Positions 1-8,366 of a stretch of 43,270 nt of DNA are shown in pieces. Location: contig NZ_BOPH01000012.1 of assembly GCF_016863655.1 (NCBI RefSeq), positions 1 through 43,270 on the forward strand, read 5' to 3'. How positions within the stretch are numbered: position 1 is the first letter of the stretch; each line of letters starts with the position of its first letter. Made by a program: the position numbers and the translations under genes. The notes beneath the pieces are model-generated. The model searched no databases and was not told the origin of the DNA. It saw nothing but the letters and a program-made list of their open reading frames with translations. Source of the DNA: Virgisporangium ochraceum. GTDB lineage: Bacteria > Actinomycetota > Actinomycetes > Mycobacteriales > Micromonosporaceae.

Positions 1-97
1 GCAGAGCGCCCTAACGCACGGTGACACCCATGACTGCGTACGAATCAACGACTCGGGACGCTAGTGGTGCTCTGTCGGGTCCCAGAGATGCCGTGTC

Positions 98-171
98 CCG
101 ATCTTGCACTTGTGGCCGCCCTCAAAACATGACATTTCCGCAAATAGAGGCGGCCACAACTGCAAGATCGG
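98..171. repeat. Long inverted repeat (REP-like palindrome), copy 1
   Basis: Two 23-base arms (98-120 and 149-171) are reverse complements at 22 of 23 positions and enclose a 28-base AT-richer loop. The left arm begins CCGATCTTGCACTTGTGG. A related palindrome at 5307-5356 shares the CCGATCTTGNACTTNTG core, so this looks like a small dispersed family. The right arm and loop encode roughly residues 278-293 of the AraC-type gene that stops at 122, so the element appears to have landed on, or to form, the 3' end of that gene. Confidence 0.8.
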
Positions 172-1003
172 CGTGCATCCTCGACAACGGCGCGGCGGCC
201 GCGGAGCGGCCGTAGGCTGCCGGCGGGGTCGCCAGGAAACGGCGGAAGTGCCGGGTCAGGTGTGACTGGTCGTAGAAGCCCACAGCCGTGGCGGCCTCGG
301 CCGGGCGCATGCCGGCGAGCAGCAGGGCGCGGGCACGCTCGACGCGGCGGCCGGTCAGGTACGCGTGCGGGGGCAGGCCGTACGCCCGGCGGAACGCGCG
401 GACCAGGTGCGTCGGGTGGGCGTGCAGCACGGTGGCGGCTTCGGCCAGGCTCACGCCGGTCACCGTTCGCTCGTCCAACAGGTCACGGAACGCGGCGGCC
501 AGGCCGCGGGCGGCCTCGACCCCGGCGGGCGCCCGCCGAAGGTGCGACCGCAGCCGCTCGCCGACGAACGCCAACCGGCTCTCGGCCTCGAACGTGTCGG
601 CGGGGTGCGCCAGCGCCGCGTGCAGCGCCGACACGCGGGTACGCAGCGTCCCGTCGCGCAGCGTGGGCGTGTCGACGGCCGCTCCGGCCAGGGCCGGGTC
701 GAGCACCGACGGCTCCAGGTACAGCACCCGCTTGCGGAACCCGTGCGGGGTGGCCGACCGACCGTCGTGCGCCACGCCGGGTGGCAGCAGCGTCACGGCG
801 GTCTCGACCGCGCCGTGGTGGTTACCCGATTTGTCCAGGTCATACCTGATAGCGCCGTCGTCGACGATCAGGAGGGCCCACGCGTCGTGCGTGTGCATGG
901 GGTACGCGTGGTCGACGTACCGGGCGTGCAGCACCTCGCTGATCCCGGCCACCGCTGGGCGCCAGGCCGTCACGGGGCTCACGCTCAGAACGTACAAGAC
1001 CAT
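122..1003 (-). CDS. AraC family transcriptional regulator
   Basis: A 293-aa DNA-binding regulator. The N-terminal ~130 residues form a cupin-like sensor (HxxxAWxLLxxxxG and a PPGVAHDG turn typical of AraC ligand-binding domains). The C-terminal AraC double helix-turn-helix lies at about residues 184-265, with a GFYDQSHLTRHFRR second helix and a TPPAAYG end. It is divergent from the DUF2000 gene at 1033 with only about 30 bases between starts, so it probably controls that gene and perhaps the PhzF-like gene after it. The last 16 residues or so are encoded by the palindromic repeat at 98-171 and lie beyond the family's usual end. The inducer cannot be told from sequence. Confidence 0.93.
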   Translation of the reverse strand: MVLYVLSVSPVTAWRPAVAGISEVLHARYVDHAYPMHTHDAWALLIVDDGAIRYDLDKSGNHHGAVETAVTLLPPGVAHDGRSATPHGFRKRVLYLEPSVLDPALAGAAVDTPTLRDGTLRTRVSALHAALAHPADTFEAESRLAFVGERLRSHLRRAPAGVEAARGLAAAFRDLLDERTVTGVSLAEAATVLHAHPTHLVRAFRRAYGLPPHAYLTGRRVERARALLLAGMRPAEAATAVGFYDQSHLTRHFRRFLATPPAAYGRSAAAAPLSRMHADLAVVAASICGNVMF

Positions 1004-1032
1004 CGTGGACCGGCGGGAGCACGCTCTTTTCC

Positions 1033-1440
1033 GTGACGCGCTTCGATACCAAGATCGCCGTGCTGCTCCGGGACGACCTGGCCACCTGGCAGCGGCTGAA
1101 CGTGACCGCCTTCCTGGTGAGCGGCATCGCCTCGCCGTCGCTCCTCGGCGAGCCCTACCTCGACGCCGACGACACCCGCTACCTGCCGATGTTCGGGCAG
1201 CCGGTGCTGGTCTTCGAAGGGTCCCCGGAGGTGCTGACCCTGGCCCACCAGCGGGCCCTGGGCCGGGGAATGATGATGTCGATCTTCACGTCGGAGCTGT
1301 TCGCGACCGGCAACGACGTCGACAACCGGGCGGCGGTGCGGGCGGTGCCGCGCGACAAGCTCGACCTCGTCGGGCTGGCCGTGCACGGGCAACGCAACGC
1401 CGTCGACAAGGTTCTGAAGGGTGCCGCGCTGCACCGGTGA
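1033..1440 (+). CDS. DUF2000 family protein
   Basis: A 135-aa soluble protein starting at GTG. It matches DUF2000 proteins, whose fold resembles type 2 peptidyl-tRNA hydrolase: KIAVLLRDDLATWQRLNVTAF at the start, a central YLPMFGQPVLVF strand, and a C-terminal KLDLVGLAVHG. Such proteins are often encoded beside AraC regulators, as here. No biochemical role is established. Its position between the regulator and a PhzF-like gene suggests a small co-regulated unit, but that is inference. Confidence 0.85.
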   Translation: MTRFDTKIAVLLRDDLATWQRLNVTAFLVSGIASPSLLGEPYLDADDTRYLPMFGQPVLVFEGSPEVLTLAHQRALGRGMMMSIFTSELFATGNDVDNRAAVRAVPRDKLDLVGLAVHGQRNAVDKVLKGAALHR

Positions 1441-1506
1441 GCCAGTTCGCGCCCGGTGGCCTTCGCGCGGGCTCGGGCCCGCTCCGGCCGTGTCAGACTT
1501 CTCCGC

Positions 1507-2331
1507 GTGCCGCGACCGATCACGTTCGTAGACGTCTTCACCGACACGCCGTACCGGGGCAACCCGGTTGCCGTGGTCCACGACGCCACCGGCCTGTCGA
1601 CCGACGACATGCAGCGCGTCGCGCAGTGGACGAACCTCTCCGAGACGACGTTCCTGCTGCCGCCCACCGAGCCCGGCGCCGACTACCTCCTGCGGATCTT
1701 CACGCCGGCGGCCGAACTGCCGTTCGCCGGGCATCCGACGCTCGGCTCCTGCCACGCGTGGCTGGCCCGCGGCGGCACTCCGGCCGGTGAGCAGGTGGTG
1801 CAGCAGTGCGGCGCCGGCCTGGTGAAGATCCGGCGGGGCGAGGTGCTCGCGTTCGCGGCTCCGCCGCTGGTGCGGTCGGGGCCGGTGTCGGATGAGCTGC
1901 TGGCCGACGTGGTCGCCGCGCTGGGCGTTTCGCCGTCAGCGGTGGTCGACTCGGCGTGGGTCGACAACGGGCCGGGGTGGCTCGCCGTCCAGCTGGGTAG
2001 CGCCGAGGAGGTGCTCGCCGTGCGGCCCTCGTTCATCGACCAGGACATCGGGCTGGTCGGCCCGTACCCGCCCGGGTCGCCGTCGGCGTACGAGGTGCGG
2101 GCGTTCTTCCCGGTCGGCGCCGAGATGCGGGAGGACCCGGTGACCGGCAGCCTGAACGCGTCGGTGGCCCAGTGGATGCTGGGCGACGGACGCGTGTCGG
2201 CCCCGTACGTGGCGAGCCAGGGGACGGTGCTCGGCCGGGCCGGCCGGGCCCACATCAGCCGCGACGACGACGGCACCATCTGGGTCGGCGGCGGCACGGT
2301 CACCTGTGTCTCGGGTGAGGTTCAGCTTTAG
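1507..2331 (+). CDS. PhzF family isomerase-like protein
   Basis: About 274 aa, two repeated alpha/beta halves as in PhzF/diaminopimelate-epimerase-fold enzymes. Visible family hallmarks are FVDVFTDTPYRGNPVAVV at the N-terminus, WTNLSETTFLLPP with the usual catalytic-glutamate region, LPFAGHPTLGSCHAW, and a second-half REDPVTGSLNASVAQW. I chose GTG at 1507 because VPRPITFVDVF matches the usual start of the family; the frame is open to a GTG at 1456. The substrate is unknown, and nothing nearby suggests phenazine synthesis. It follows the DUF2000 gene in the same direction. Confidence 0.9.
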   Translation: MPRPITFVDVFTDTPYRGNPVAVVHDATGLSTDDMQRVAQWTNLSETTFLLPPTEPGADYLLRIFTPAAELPFAGHPTLGSCHAWLARGGTPAGEQVVQQCGAGLVKIRRGEVLAFAAPPLVRSGPVSDELLADVVAALGVSPSAVVDSAWVDNGPGWLAVQLGSAEEVLAVRPSFIDQDIGLVGPYPPGSPSAYEVRAFFPVGAEMREDPVTGSLNASVAQWMLGDGRVSAPYVASQGTVLGRAGRAHISRDDDGTIWVGGGTVTCVSGEVQL

Positions 2332-2374
2332 GCACCTGGCGTTCCGGCTGATCAATTGGCACAGTGTGTGATCG

Positions 2375-3385
2375 ATGCCAACAGCCGCCAACTCGTGGGC
2401 CCGCCGCCGCACCGTCCTGCTGGCCCTGGTCCTTCTCCTGGGTGCCGTCTCGGCCGTTCTCGCGGTGCGCTCACGCGCCGGTGAGCCGGCCCGCACCGCC
2501 GAGGTCGGCTCCGGCGCGGCGCCGGCCGAGGCGCCCGGTGCACCACCGGCGGTCGCCGGGCTCGGTGCGGTGTCGGCCAGCCCGTCGGTGTCCGTCGGTG
2601 CGAGCGCGCCGGCTTCGGCCGGCTCCCCGTCCAGTTCGCCGCGCGGCAGCCGGATGGGCGGCAAGAAGGGCGTGAGCACGTACGAGTGGAGCGGCAACCG
2701 CGCCGCCCTCGCCGACGTGCGGGCGTCCTGGTACTACAACTGGTCGCCGCGGCGCGAGAGCACGCCCGGCCCGGCGACCGTCGAGTTCGTCCCGATGATC
2801 TGGGGCGCGTCGTCGGTGACCGACGGCAACCTGGCCCAGGCCCGACAGGACGGCAACGTGCTTCTCGGCTTCAACGAGCCCGACCTCGGCGAGCAGGCCA
2901 ACATGTCGGTCGAGCAGGCCCTCGACCTGTGGCCGCGCCTGGAGGACACCGGCATGCGGCTGGGTAGCCCCGTGGTCGCCTTCGGCGGCGACAAGGCCGG
3001 GGGCTGGCTCGACCGGTTCATGTCCGGTGCGCGTGCGCGCGGCTACCGCGTCGACTTCATCGCCCTGCACTGGTACGGCAGCGACTTCCGGGCCGACGCG
3101 GCGACCGGCCATTTGCGCGGCTACCTGCAGGCGGTGTACCAGCGGTACCGGCTGCCGATCTGGCTCACCGAGTACTCCCTGATCAACTTCTCCGGCAGCC
3201 CGAAGTTCCCCAGCGGGGCGGAGCAGGCCGCGTTCGTCCGCGCCTCGACGGCGATGCTGGGCAACCTGTCGTTCGTGGAGCGGTACGCGTGGTTCGCGCT
3301 GCCGTCGACGCGGGGCGCCGGCACGGGGCTGTACCGGGACAACGGCACCCCGACGGAGGCGGGCGCGGCCTACCGGTCGGCGTAG
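2375..3385 (+). CDS. Secreted GH128-like glycoside hydrolase (Asl1-type)
   Basis: 336 aa. An Arg-rich start and a hydrophobic stretch (about residues 12-30) form a signal peptide or N-terminal anchor. A low-complexity Ala/Gly/Ser/Pro linker runs to about residue 95, followed by the catalytic domain: KKGVSTYEW, a Trp/Tyr-rich WYYNWSP, the acid/base region LLGFNEPD, ALHWYG, and the nucleophile region WLTEYS. These match the glycosyl hydrolase catalytic core of GH128 beta-1,3-glucanases, with Glu in NEPD and Glu in TEY as the expected catalytic pair. It probably acts on beta-glucans outside the cell. The 3' end overlaps the convergent gene by 16 bases. Confidence 0.85.
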   Translation: MPTAANSWARRRTVLLALVLLLGAVSAVLAVRSRAGEPARTAEVGSGAAPAEAPGAPPAVAGLGAVSASPSVSVGASAPASAGSPSSSPRGSRMGGKKGVSTYEWSGNRAALADVRASWYYNWSPRRESTPGPATVEFVPMIWGASSVTDGNLAQARQDGNVLLGFNEPDLGEQANMSVEQALDLWPRLEDTGMRLGSPVVAFGGDKAGGWLDRFMSGARARGYRVDFIALHWYGSDFRADAATGHLRGYLQAVYQRYRLPIWLTEYSLINFSGSPKFPSGAEQAAFVRASTAMLGNLSFVERYAWFALPSTRGAGTGLYRDNGTPTEAGAAYRSA

Positions 3386-4611
3386 GGCTCCGCGCCGCCG
3401 GCCTCGTCGCGGGCTGTGTCGCGGGCTGTGTCGCGGGCTGTGTCGGGAGCCTGGTCGCGGGCTGTGCGGGTCTCCGCGAGCGGGCGCCGGTGGGTGACCA
3501 GCGCGACCGCCGCGACCAGGCCGATCACGGCGAGCGCCTGGGCGGCGAACGCGGCGGTCCGGTAGCCGACCGCGCCGTCGGCCCACGCCGCGAACAGGCT
3601 CGCGTCGGCCCCGGCGACCGCGACGCCGATCGCCGCCGCGAACACCACCGGCACCGTGCGGGCCGCCCGCCGCAGGGCCGCGATCGTGAGGACGCCGGAC
3701 GCGCCCACCAGCGCGGCCGCCAGCCCCAGCACCAGGACCAGCACGGGCAGGGTGGCGTTGGTGTCCCGCCAGCCGAAGCCGCCGGCGAGGGCGAGCAGTC
3801 CACCGATGCCGAGCAGGGCGGCGGCGCCACCGACCGACCATCGGACGACCCGCCATGCCGCCGCCGACCCGGCGACCGCCATCACGGCGAGGCCGGCCAG
3901 CAGCCCGGCGACCATCTGCGGTGCGGCGTCGCGGGCCGACTGCTCCTCGATCGGCGGTGCCGGCCTGACCTTGCTCCGGGCCCGGCCGGACGGGTCGATG
4001 GTGGTGCCGAAGCCGGTGCGGGTCCAGGTGCCGTCGGGGGCGCGCACCGCGTACCCGTCCCGGCCGTTGGCGACGACCACCGAGTGACCACCGTCGACGG
4101 CGACCACCGCCAGCGCCCGCGACGCCAGGTGCTCGGCCGGTTCGCCGAGGTTCTCGTAGCAGCGGGCGAGACGGCGCCGCTCGTCGTCGGGCACCGACCA
4201 GGCGATCCACCAGGAGTGGCCGCCGTTGAGTGACTCCTCGACGCGCAGGTGGCCGGGGACGATCCGGTAGCAGTGGCTTGGCTGGTCGGGCGCACAGGCC
4301 TGGGTGGGCAGGACGACGTCTTCGGTGAGTCCGAGCTCGTCGCGGCTGGTCGGCCGCCAGGTGAGGCCGCCGTCGGCACTGATGCGCCACTGGGCCCGGC
4401 CGGCGCCGGACCCGCTCTCGGCGGCGACGATCTGGGCCCGCCACTCCACCACCGAGACCGCCTCGGGGTACCGCTTGTCGCTGGCCGCGTCGACCCCGAG
4501 CAGGGCGACCGGAGCGAGGAAGAACACCGCCAGGGCCACGACCGCGAGCGGATGCGCCAGCCACGGTCTTCGCCGCGCGCCGGAGGACCCTGTCTCGCTC
4601 ATGTTCAACAC
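3370..4611 (-). CDS. Membrane protein with sialidase-type Asp-box repeats
   Basis: 413 aa. One transmembrane segment at about residues 20-40 is followed by an extracytoplasmic region with BNR/Asp-box-like turns (SADGGLTW, SLNGGHSWW) and a Cys pair. Five hydrophobic segments occupy about residues 230-390. The tail contains TARD tetrapeptide repeats from a 12-bp DNA tandem repeat. I do not recognise a named family: it looks like a beta-propeller fragment tied to a polytopic membrane domain. It may start at GTG 4611 or at the in-frame ATG at 4602. It is convergent with the glycosidase and overlaps its end. Confidence 0.7.
   Translation of the reverse strand: MLNMSETGSSGARRRPWLAHPLAVVALAVFFLAPVALLGVDAASDKRYPEAVSVVEWRAQIVAAESGSGAGRAQWRISADGGLTWRPTSRDELGLTEDVVLPTQACAPDQPSHCYRIVPGHLRVEESLNGGHSWWIAWSVPDDERRRLARCYENLGEPAEHLASRALAVVAVDGGHSVVVANGRDGYAVRAPDGTWTRTGFGTTIDPSGRARSKVRPAPPIEEQSARDAAPQMVAGLLAGLAVMAVAGSAAAWRVVRWSVGGAAALLGIGGLLALAGGFGWRDTNATLPVLVLVLGLAAALVGASGVLTIAALRRAARTVPVVFAAAIGVAVAGADASLFAAWADGAVGYRTAAFAAQALAVIGLVAAVALVTHRRPLAETRTARDQAPDTARDTARDTARDEAGGAEPYADR
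3406..3465. repeat. 12-bp tandem repeat (five units)
   Basis: The unit GTCGCGGGCTGT occurs at 3406, 3418, 3430 and 3454, with one degenerate unit at 3442. Because 12 is divisible by three, copy-number change stays in frame and only lengthens or shortens the TARD repeat at the C-terminus of the minus-strand membrane protein. Confidence 0.9.
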
Positions 4612-4748
4612 CGTGGCATCGGGCCATCACGACCTGGCCTCGATCCGGTGACGAGTATTGTGCATTGGCCCGATTTGCGAACCAGATCGTCTCGACGGCT
4701 TGCGGTGCCCAAGATCGAGGCTCCGGGTGAAACCGACCGCCGAGCGGA

Positions 4749-4754
4749 TAGCCT
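4749..4754 (+). promoter_or_regulatory. Leaderless-type -10 box before the zinc-ribbon gene
   Basis: TAGCCT sits seven bases before the ATG at 4762, the TANNNT spacing expected when transcription starts at the start codon. No ribosome binding site is visible upstream. Confidence 0.4.
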
Positions 4755-4761
4755 GGCGATC

Positions 4762-5061
4762 ATGGCCATGAAAGTAGTTGAAGTGCGGGAATGCGACCGG
4801 TGCGGGAAGGAGCCCGCCCATACGTGGGTGATCACCGGCCCGGAGGGCGCCACCCGAGAGATCGAGTTGTGCGACCGTCACGCCGCCGCGGTCGCGAACG
4901 CGTTCGCCCTCGGACGGGCCGTTGCTGCACGCGCCACGCGGGGGCGTCCGGCTCGGCGTGCCACGACCACCCGCACCGGGCCCGCCAGCCCCAACGGTTC
5001 CGCGAGCCCCAACGGCAAGGCGAAGGCTGCGCCGCCCGAGCCGGAGCCGATCTGGCGCTGA
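4762..5061 (+). CDS. Small putative zinc-ribbon protein
   Basis: 99 aa. The first half has ECDRCGKEP and ELCDRH, a CxxC plus CxxH arrangement that could bind one zinc ion around a short beta-hairpin. The second half is Arg/Ala-rich and then Ser-Pro-Asn-Gly repeats, probably disordered and basic, so nucleic-acid binding is possible. I chose ATG 4762 because the upstream open frame lacks coding character and a TAGCCT box lies at leaderless spacing. I do not recognise a named family. Confidence 0.7.
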   Translation: MAMKVVEVRECDRCGKEPAHTWVITGPEGATREIELCDRHAAAVANAFALGRAVAARATRGRPARRATTTRTGPASPNGSASPNGKAKAAPPEPEPIWR

Positions 5062-5306
5062 TTGTGCTGGCCCCGGCACGGCGCGGGATCACCGATCAAC
5101 GACCGTGGGGCGTGGAACGCCGACGACCTGGGCCTGTGCATCCGGGCGTCATGGGACGAGGCGCCACGAGTTACCGATGACGGATCGCGTGGCCGCGGAA
5201 TGCCATTCGTCACGGGTTGGCGAGACCACGACCCATCCCCGGGCACGCGGTTGGCGGTAATCGGACCCGTGACCCTGTGTCCACCCACCGGCCGGCCAAC
5301 AAGCTC

Positions 5307-5356
5307 CGATCTTGGACTTCTGTGCACCGTATGCGGTGTGGAAGTATCCAAGATCG
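5307..5356. repeat. Imperfect palindrome (REP-like), copy 2
   Basis: The outer arms CGATCTTGGA and TCCAAGATCG are perfect complements. The interior continues as an imperfect palindrome (CTTC with GAAG, CACCG with CGGTG), so nearly the whole 50 bases can fold on itself. The left arm shares CCGATCTTG, ACTT and TG with the palindrome at 98-171. Confidence 0.75.
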
Positions 5357-5618
5357 CCGGCCCTGGGGATGCCGAGACGCCGAAGCAGCAGCCGGAAGGA
5401 CCCTGACTCCGAAATGCCTCTGGCGGCCGAGCAACCGCAATCGACCAACGCAATCGAGCAACGGCCCGGCCCTGGGCTTCGAGTTGGCCGCCTCTGGCGC
5501 CGGCCGCAGTTCCGGGGAAGTGCCGCGGGAAGTGCCGACATGCCGCGGTAGTGAGGTCGGCGGCCCGGTAGCACGGGGGCGTGGTGTGGGCGCTTACTCA
5601 CGGTTCGCGGGTAGAGAT

Positions 5619-5666
5619 GATCGAGGAAGAAAGGGATGGCTGGAACCGGCCGGATCTTCCTCGATC
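5619..5666. repeat. 12-bp perfect inverted repeat with inner hairpin
   Basis: GATCGAGGAAGA (5619-5630) and TCTTCCTCGATC (5655-5666) are exact reverse complements. Between them GGCTGGAACCGGCC can form a second, inner hairpin. No gene lies within it. It could be a terminator, a protein-binding site or a small structured RNA. Confidence 0.7.
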
Positions 5667-5767
5667 AACTGCGTGGGTCACGGTCTGTGCGCTAATCCGG
5701 CCGTGGCCAGGTTGTAGTGACGGCGACCCCTGGGCGGCAGGCCGGCAGCGTGGGGTCACGCGTTCGA

Positions 5768-5793
5768 CCACCCGCCCCAGGGCGGGGTTGTGG
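5768..5793 (-). terminator. Putative terminator of the ABC exporter gene
   Basis: CCCGCCC and GGGCGGG pair closely around a very small loop, flanked by CCAC and GTGG, starting five bases after the exporter stop codon. A U-tract is absent, as is common in high-GC actinomycetes. Confidence 0.55.
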
Positions 5794-5797
5794 CGGG

Positions 5798-7681
5798 TCA
5801 GGCGGTTGTGGTGACCGGGACCGGTTGTTCGAACTGGGTGCGGTAGAGCTCCTCGTACCGACCGCCCCTCGCCAGGAGGTCGGCGTGGGTGCCGCGTTCG
5901 AGTATGCGGCCGTCCTCGATGACGAGGATCTGGTCGGCCGCCCGCACGGTGGACAGGCGGTGGGCGATCACCAGGGCCGTGCGTCCCGACAGGGCTTCGC
6001 CCAGGGCTGCCTGGACAGCCGCCTCGGAGGTCGAGTCGAGGTGGGCGGTGGCCTCGTCGAGGATTACGACCTTCGGCCTGGCCAGCAGCAGTCGGGCGAT
6101 CGTCAGGCGTTGGCGCTCGCCGCCCGAGAGGCGGTAGCCGCGTTCGCCCACCACGGTGTCGAGGCCGTCGGGGAGGGACTTGATCAGCGTGTCGAGCCTC
6201 GCCCGGCGTAGTGCATGCCACAGCTCGTCGTCGGTGGCGTCGGGACGGGCGAACAGCAGGTTGTAGCGCACCGACTCGTGGAACAGGTGGCCGTCCTGGG
6301 TGACCATGCCCAGCGTGGCGCGGATCGAGTCGCCCGTGAGATCGCGCACGTCGACGCCGGCCAGGCGGACCGCACCGGCCTCCGCGTCGTAGAGCCTCGG
6401 CACCAGGGACGCGATCGTCGACTTGCCCGCGCCGGACGAGCCGACCAGCGCCACCAGCTGACCCGGGTCGACCCGGAACGACACGTCGTGCAGCACCGGA
6501 GCGCCGCCCCGCCCGTCGAGGACGGCGACCTCCTCCAGCGAGGCCAGGGACACCTTGTCGGCCGCCGGGTAGCTGAAGGAGACGTCGTCGAACTCGATCG
6601 ACACGGGCTCGTCGGGCACCGCACCCGCGTCGGGCCGCTCCTCGATGAGCGGCTTGAGGTCGAGGATCTCGAAGACCCGGTCGAAGCTGACCAGCGCGCT
6701 CATCACCTCGACCCGGGCGCTCGCCAACGCGGTGAGCGGCGCGTACAGCCGGGTGAGCAGCAGCGCCAGGGCCACCACGGACCCGGCGTCGAGCTGACCG
6801 CGCAGCGCGAACCAGCCGCCCAGCCCGTAGACGAGCGCGAGCGCCAGCGCCGACACCAGGGTCAACGCGGTGATGAAGATCCACTGAACCATCGCGGTGC
6901 GCACCCCGATGTCGCGGACCCGCCGGGCACGCGCCGCGAACTCCGCGGACTCCTGCGCCGGCCGGCCGTACAGCTTGACCAGCGTGGCGCCGGGCGCCGA
7001 GAACCGCTCGGTCATCTGCGTGCCCATGGTGGCGTTGTGGTCGGCCGCCTCGCGCTCGAGCCGGGCCAGCCGCGACCCCATGCGCCGCGCCGGCAGCACG
7101 AACACCGGCAGCAGCACCAGCGCGAGCAGCGTGATCTGCCACGAGATGCGCAGCATGACCGCCAGCGTGAGCGTGAGCATCACGAGGTTGCCGACGACGC
7201 CGCTCAACGTGTCGCTGAACGCCCGCTGCGCGCCGATCACGTCGTTGTTGAGCCGGCTGACCAACGCACCCGTGCGCGTGCGTGTGAAGAACGCCACCGG
7301 CATGCGCTGCACATGGTCGAAGACCGTGGTGCGCAGGTCGAGGATCAGCCCTTCACCGATGGTCGCCGACAGCCACCGGGTGGCGATGCTGCCGGCGGCC
7401 TCGGCGACCGCGATCACCGCGATGACCGACGCGAGAAGGATGACGGTGTCGCTGGACGCGCCACCGACGATCTCGTCGACCACCCGGCCGGCGAGCACGG
7501 GCGTGGCCACGGCCAGCAGCGCGCCGACGACGCTGAGCAGGAGGAACAGCACGAGGTGACGCCGGTGCGGCCGCGCGAACGACGCGATGCGCTTCAGCGT
7601 GGCGCGGGAGAACGGACGTTTCTCCTCCTGCGCCGTCATCGCGCTGTAGAGCGAGTTCCACGCGGCCATCTCCATGCTCAT
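5798..7681 (-). CDS. ABC exporter half-transporter (fused membrane and ATPase domains)
   Basis: 627 aa, the usual length of a type IV half-exporter. Residues about 30-330 are the six-helix transmembrane domain. The ATPase domain follows, with Walker A GSSGAGKST, Q-loop TQDGHLF, signature LSGGERQRL, Walker B VVILDEAT and H-loop IAHRLS all intact. A homodimer or heterodimer would export lipids, peptides or drugs across the membrane; the substrate cannot be read. It is transcribed alone and divergently from the sulfite-oxidase-like operon. ATG 7681 gives the MSMEM start. Confidence 0.95.
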   Translation of the reverse strand: MSMEMAAWNSLYSAMTAQEEKRPFSRATLKRIASFARPHRRHLVLFLLLSVVGALLAVATPVLAGRVVDEIVGGASSDTVILLASVIAVIAVAEAAGSIATRWLSATIGEGLILDLRTTVFDHVQRMPVAFFTRTRTGALVSRLNNDVIGAQRAFSDTLSGVVGNLVMLTLTLAVMLRISWQITLLALVLLPVFVLPARRMGSRLARLEREAADHNATMGTQMTERFSAPGATLVKLYGRPAQESAEFAARARRVRDIGVRTAMVQWIFITALTLVSALALALVYGLGGWFALRGQLDAGSVVALALLLTRLYAPLTALASARVEVMSALVSFDRVFEILDLKPLIEERPDAGAVPDEPVSIEFDDVSFSYPAADKVSLASLEEVAVLDGRGGAPVLHDVSFRVDPGQLVALVGSSGAGKSTIASLVPRLYDAEAGAVRLAGVDVRDLTGDSIRATLGMVTQDGHLFHESVRYNLLFARPDATDDELWHALRRARLDTLIKSLPDGLDTVVGERGYRLSGGERQRLTIARLLLARPKVVILDEATAHLDSTSEAAVQAALGEALSGRTALVIAHRLSTVRAADQILVIEDGRILERGTHADLLARGGRYEELYRTQFEQPVPVTTTA

Positions 7682-7766
7682 GACAACGTCCTATCAGTCG
7701 GCTACGACAAAAACGATGCAAGCTCAACAGAGGTTGAGGTCAACCGGCGTGATAGGAACTACAACC

Positions 7767-8366
7767 GTGAACATCGTTTCGCCGGGGTTCTCGGGGCGGC
7801 GCAGGTCGGCCGACACCCGACTCCCTCCGGGCCAGTACCTCACACACGACTTCCCGGTGCTGTCCGCGGGGCCCACGCCCCGCGTGAGCACCAGCGAGTG
7901 GGAGTTCACGATCACCACCGAGGCCGGGCAGGCCCACCGGTGGTCGTGGTCGGACCTGATGAACCTCACCAACGAGGAGATCACCACCGACATCCACTGC
8001 GTCACCAAATGGTCCAAGCTGGGAACGACCTGGCGCGGCGTCCCGCTCGACACGTTCTTCGAGGACATCGACACCGCCGCCGACTACGCGTTGGCCTACT
8101 CCTACGGCGGCTACACCACGAACCTCCCGCTCGACGACCTGCTCGAGCACCGCGCGTGGATCACATGGGAGTTCGACGGCGAGCCGCTGGCCCCCGAGCA
8201 CGGCGGCCCGGCGCGGCTGCTGGTCCCGCATCTGTACTTCTGGAAATCGGCGAAGTGGGTCCGCGGCATCCGGCTGTCGTTCGAGGAGGACCTCGGCTTC
8301 TGGGAAACCGTCGGCTACCACGAGTACGGCGACCCGTGGCGCGAGCAGAGGTACCAGGGCGATTGA
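7767..8366 (+). CDS. Sulfite-oxidase-like molybdopterin protein
   Basis: 199 aa from GTG 7767, which has AGGAAC nine bases upstream; the frame is open to 7674 without coding character. It is a cytoplasmic, single-domain SUOX/MsrP fold: LTHDFPVLSAGPTP, a DIHCVTKWSKLG segment carrying the Cys expected to bind molybdenum, GVPLDTFF, and the WKSAKWVRGI substrate/cofactor region near the C-terminus. There is no twin-arginine signal or haem domain. Electrons probably pass to the flavin reductase encoded immediately downstream, whose start overlaps this stop codon. Confidence 0.9.
   Translation: MNIVSPGFSGRRRSADTRLPPGQYLTHDFPVLSAGPTPRVSTSEWEFTITTEAGQAHRWSWSDLMNLTNEEITTDIHCVTKWSKLGTTWRGVPLDTFFEDIDTAADYALAYSYGGYTTNLPLDDLLEHRAWITWEFDGEPLAPEHGGPARLLVPHLYFWKSAKWVRGIRLSFEEDLGFWETVGYHEYGDPWREQRYQGD

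Larger units (their letters stand above)
5062..5797. other. Gene-free stretch with several inverted repeats
   Basis: About 740 bases between the zinc-ribbon gene and the ABC exporter. The open frames here show no consistent codon bias and resemble no family I know. The stretch holds the palindrome at 5307-5356, a 12-bp perfect inverted repeat at 5619-5666 and a GC-rich hairpin at 5768-5793. Confidence 0.6.

Noticed and set aside
1507..2331. Phenazine biosynthesis
   Set aside because: PhzF-like proteins are widespread without phenazine pathways, and no other phz gene is present.
3406..3465. CRISPR array
   Set aside because: The 12-bp units are directly adjacent without spacers and are part of a coding sequence.
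5149..5717. Open frames in the gene-free stretch
   Set aside because: They run through palindromic repeats, show no coding bias and overlap each other on both strands.
6215..8362. Very long plus-strand open frame running antisense to the ABC exporter
   Set aside because: It is the high-GC mirror frame of the exporter gene: rich in Arg, Gly, His and Gln with no family resemblance. Only its last 236 codons are the real flavin reductase.
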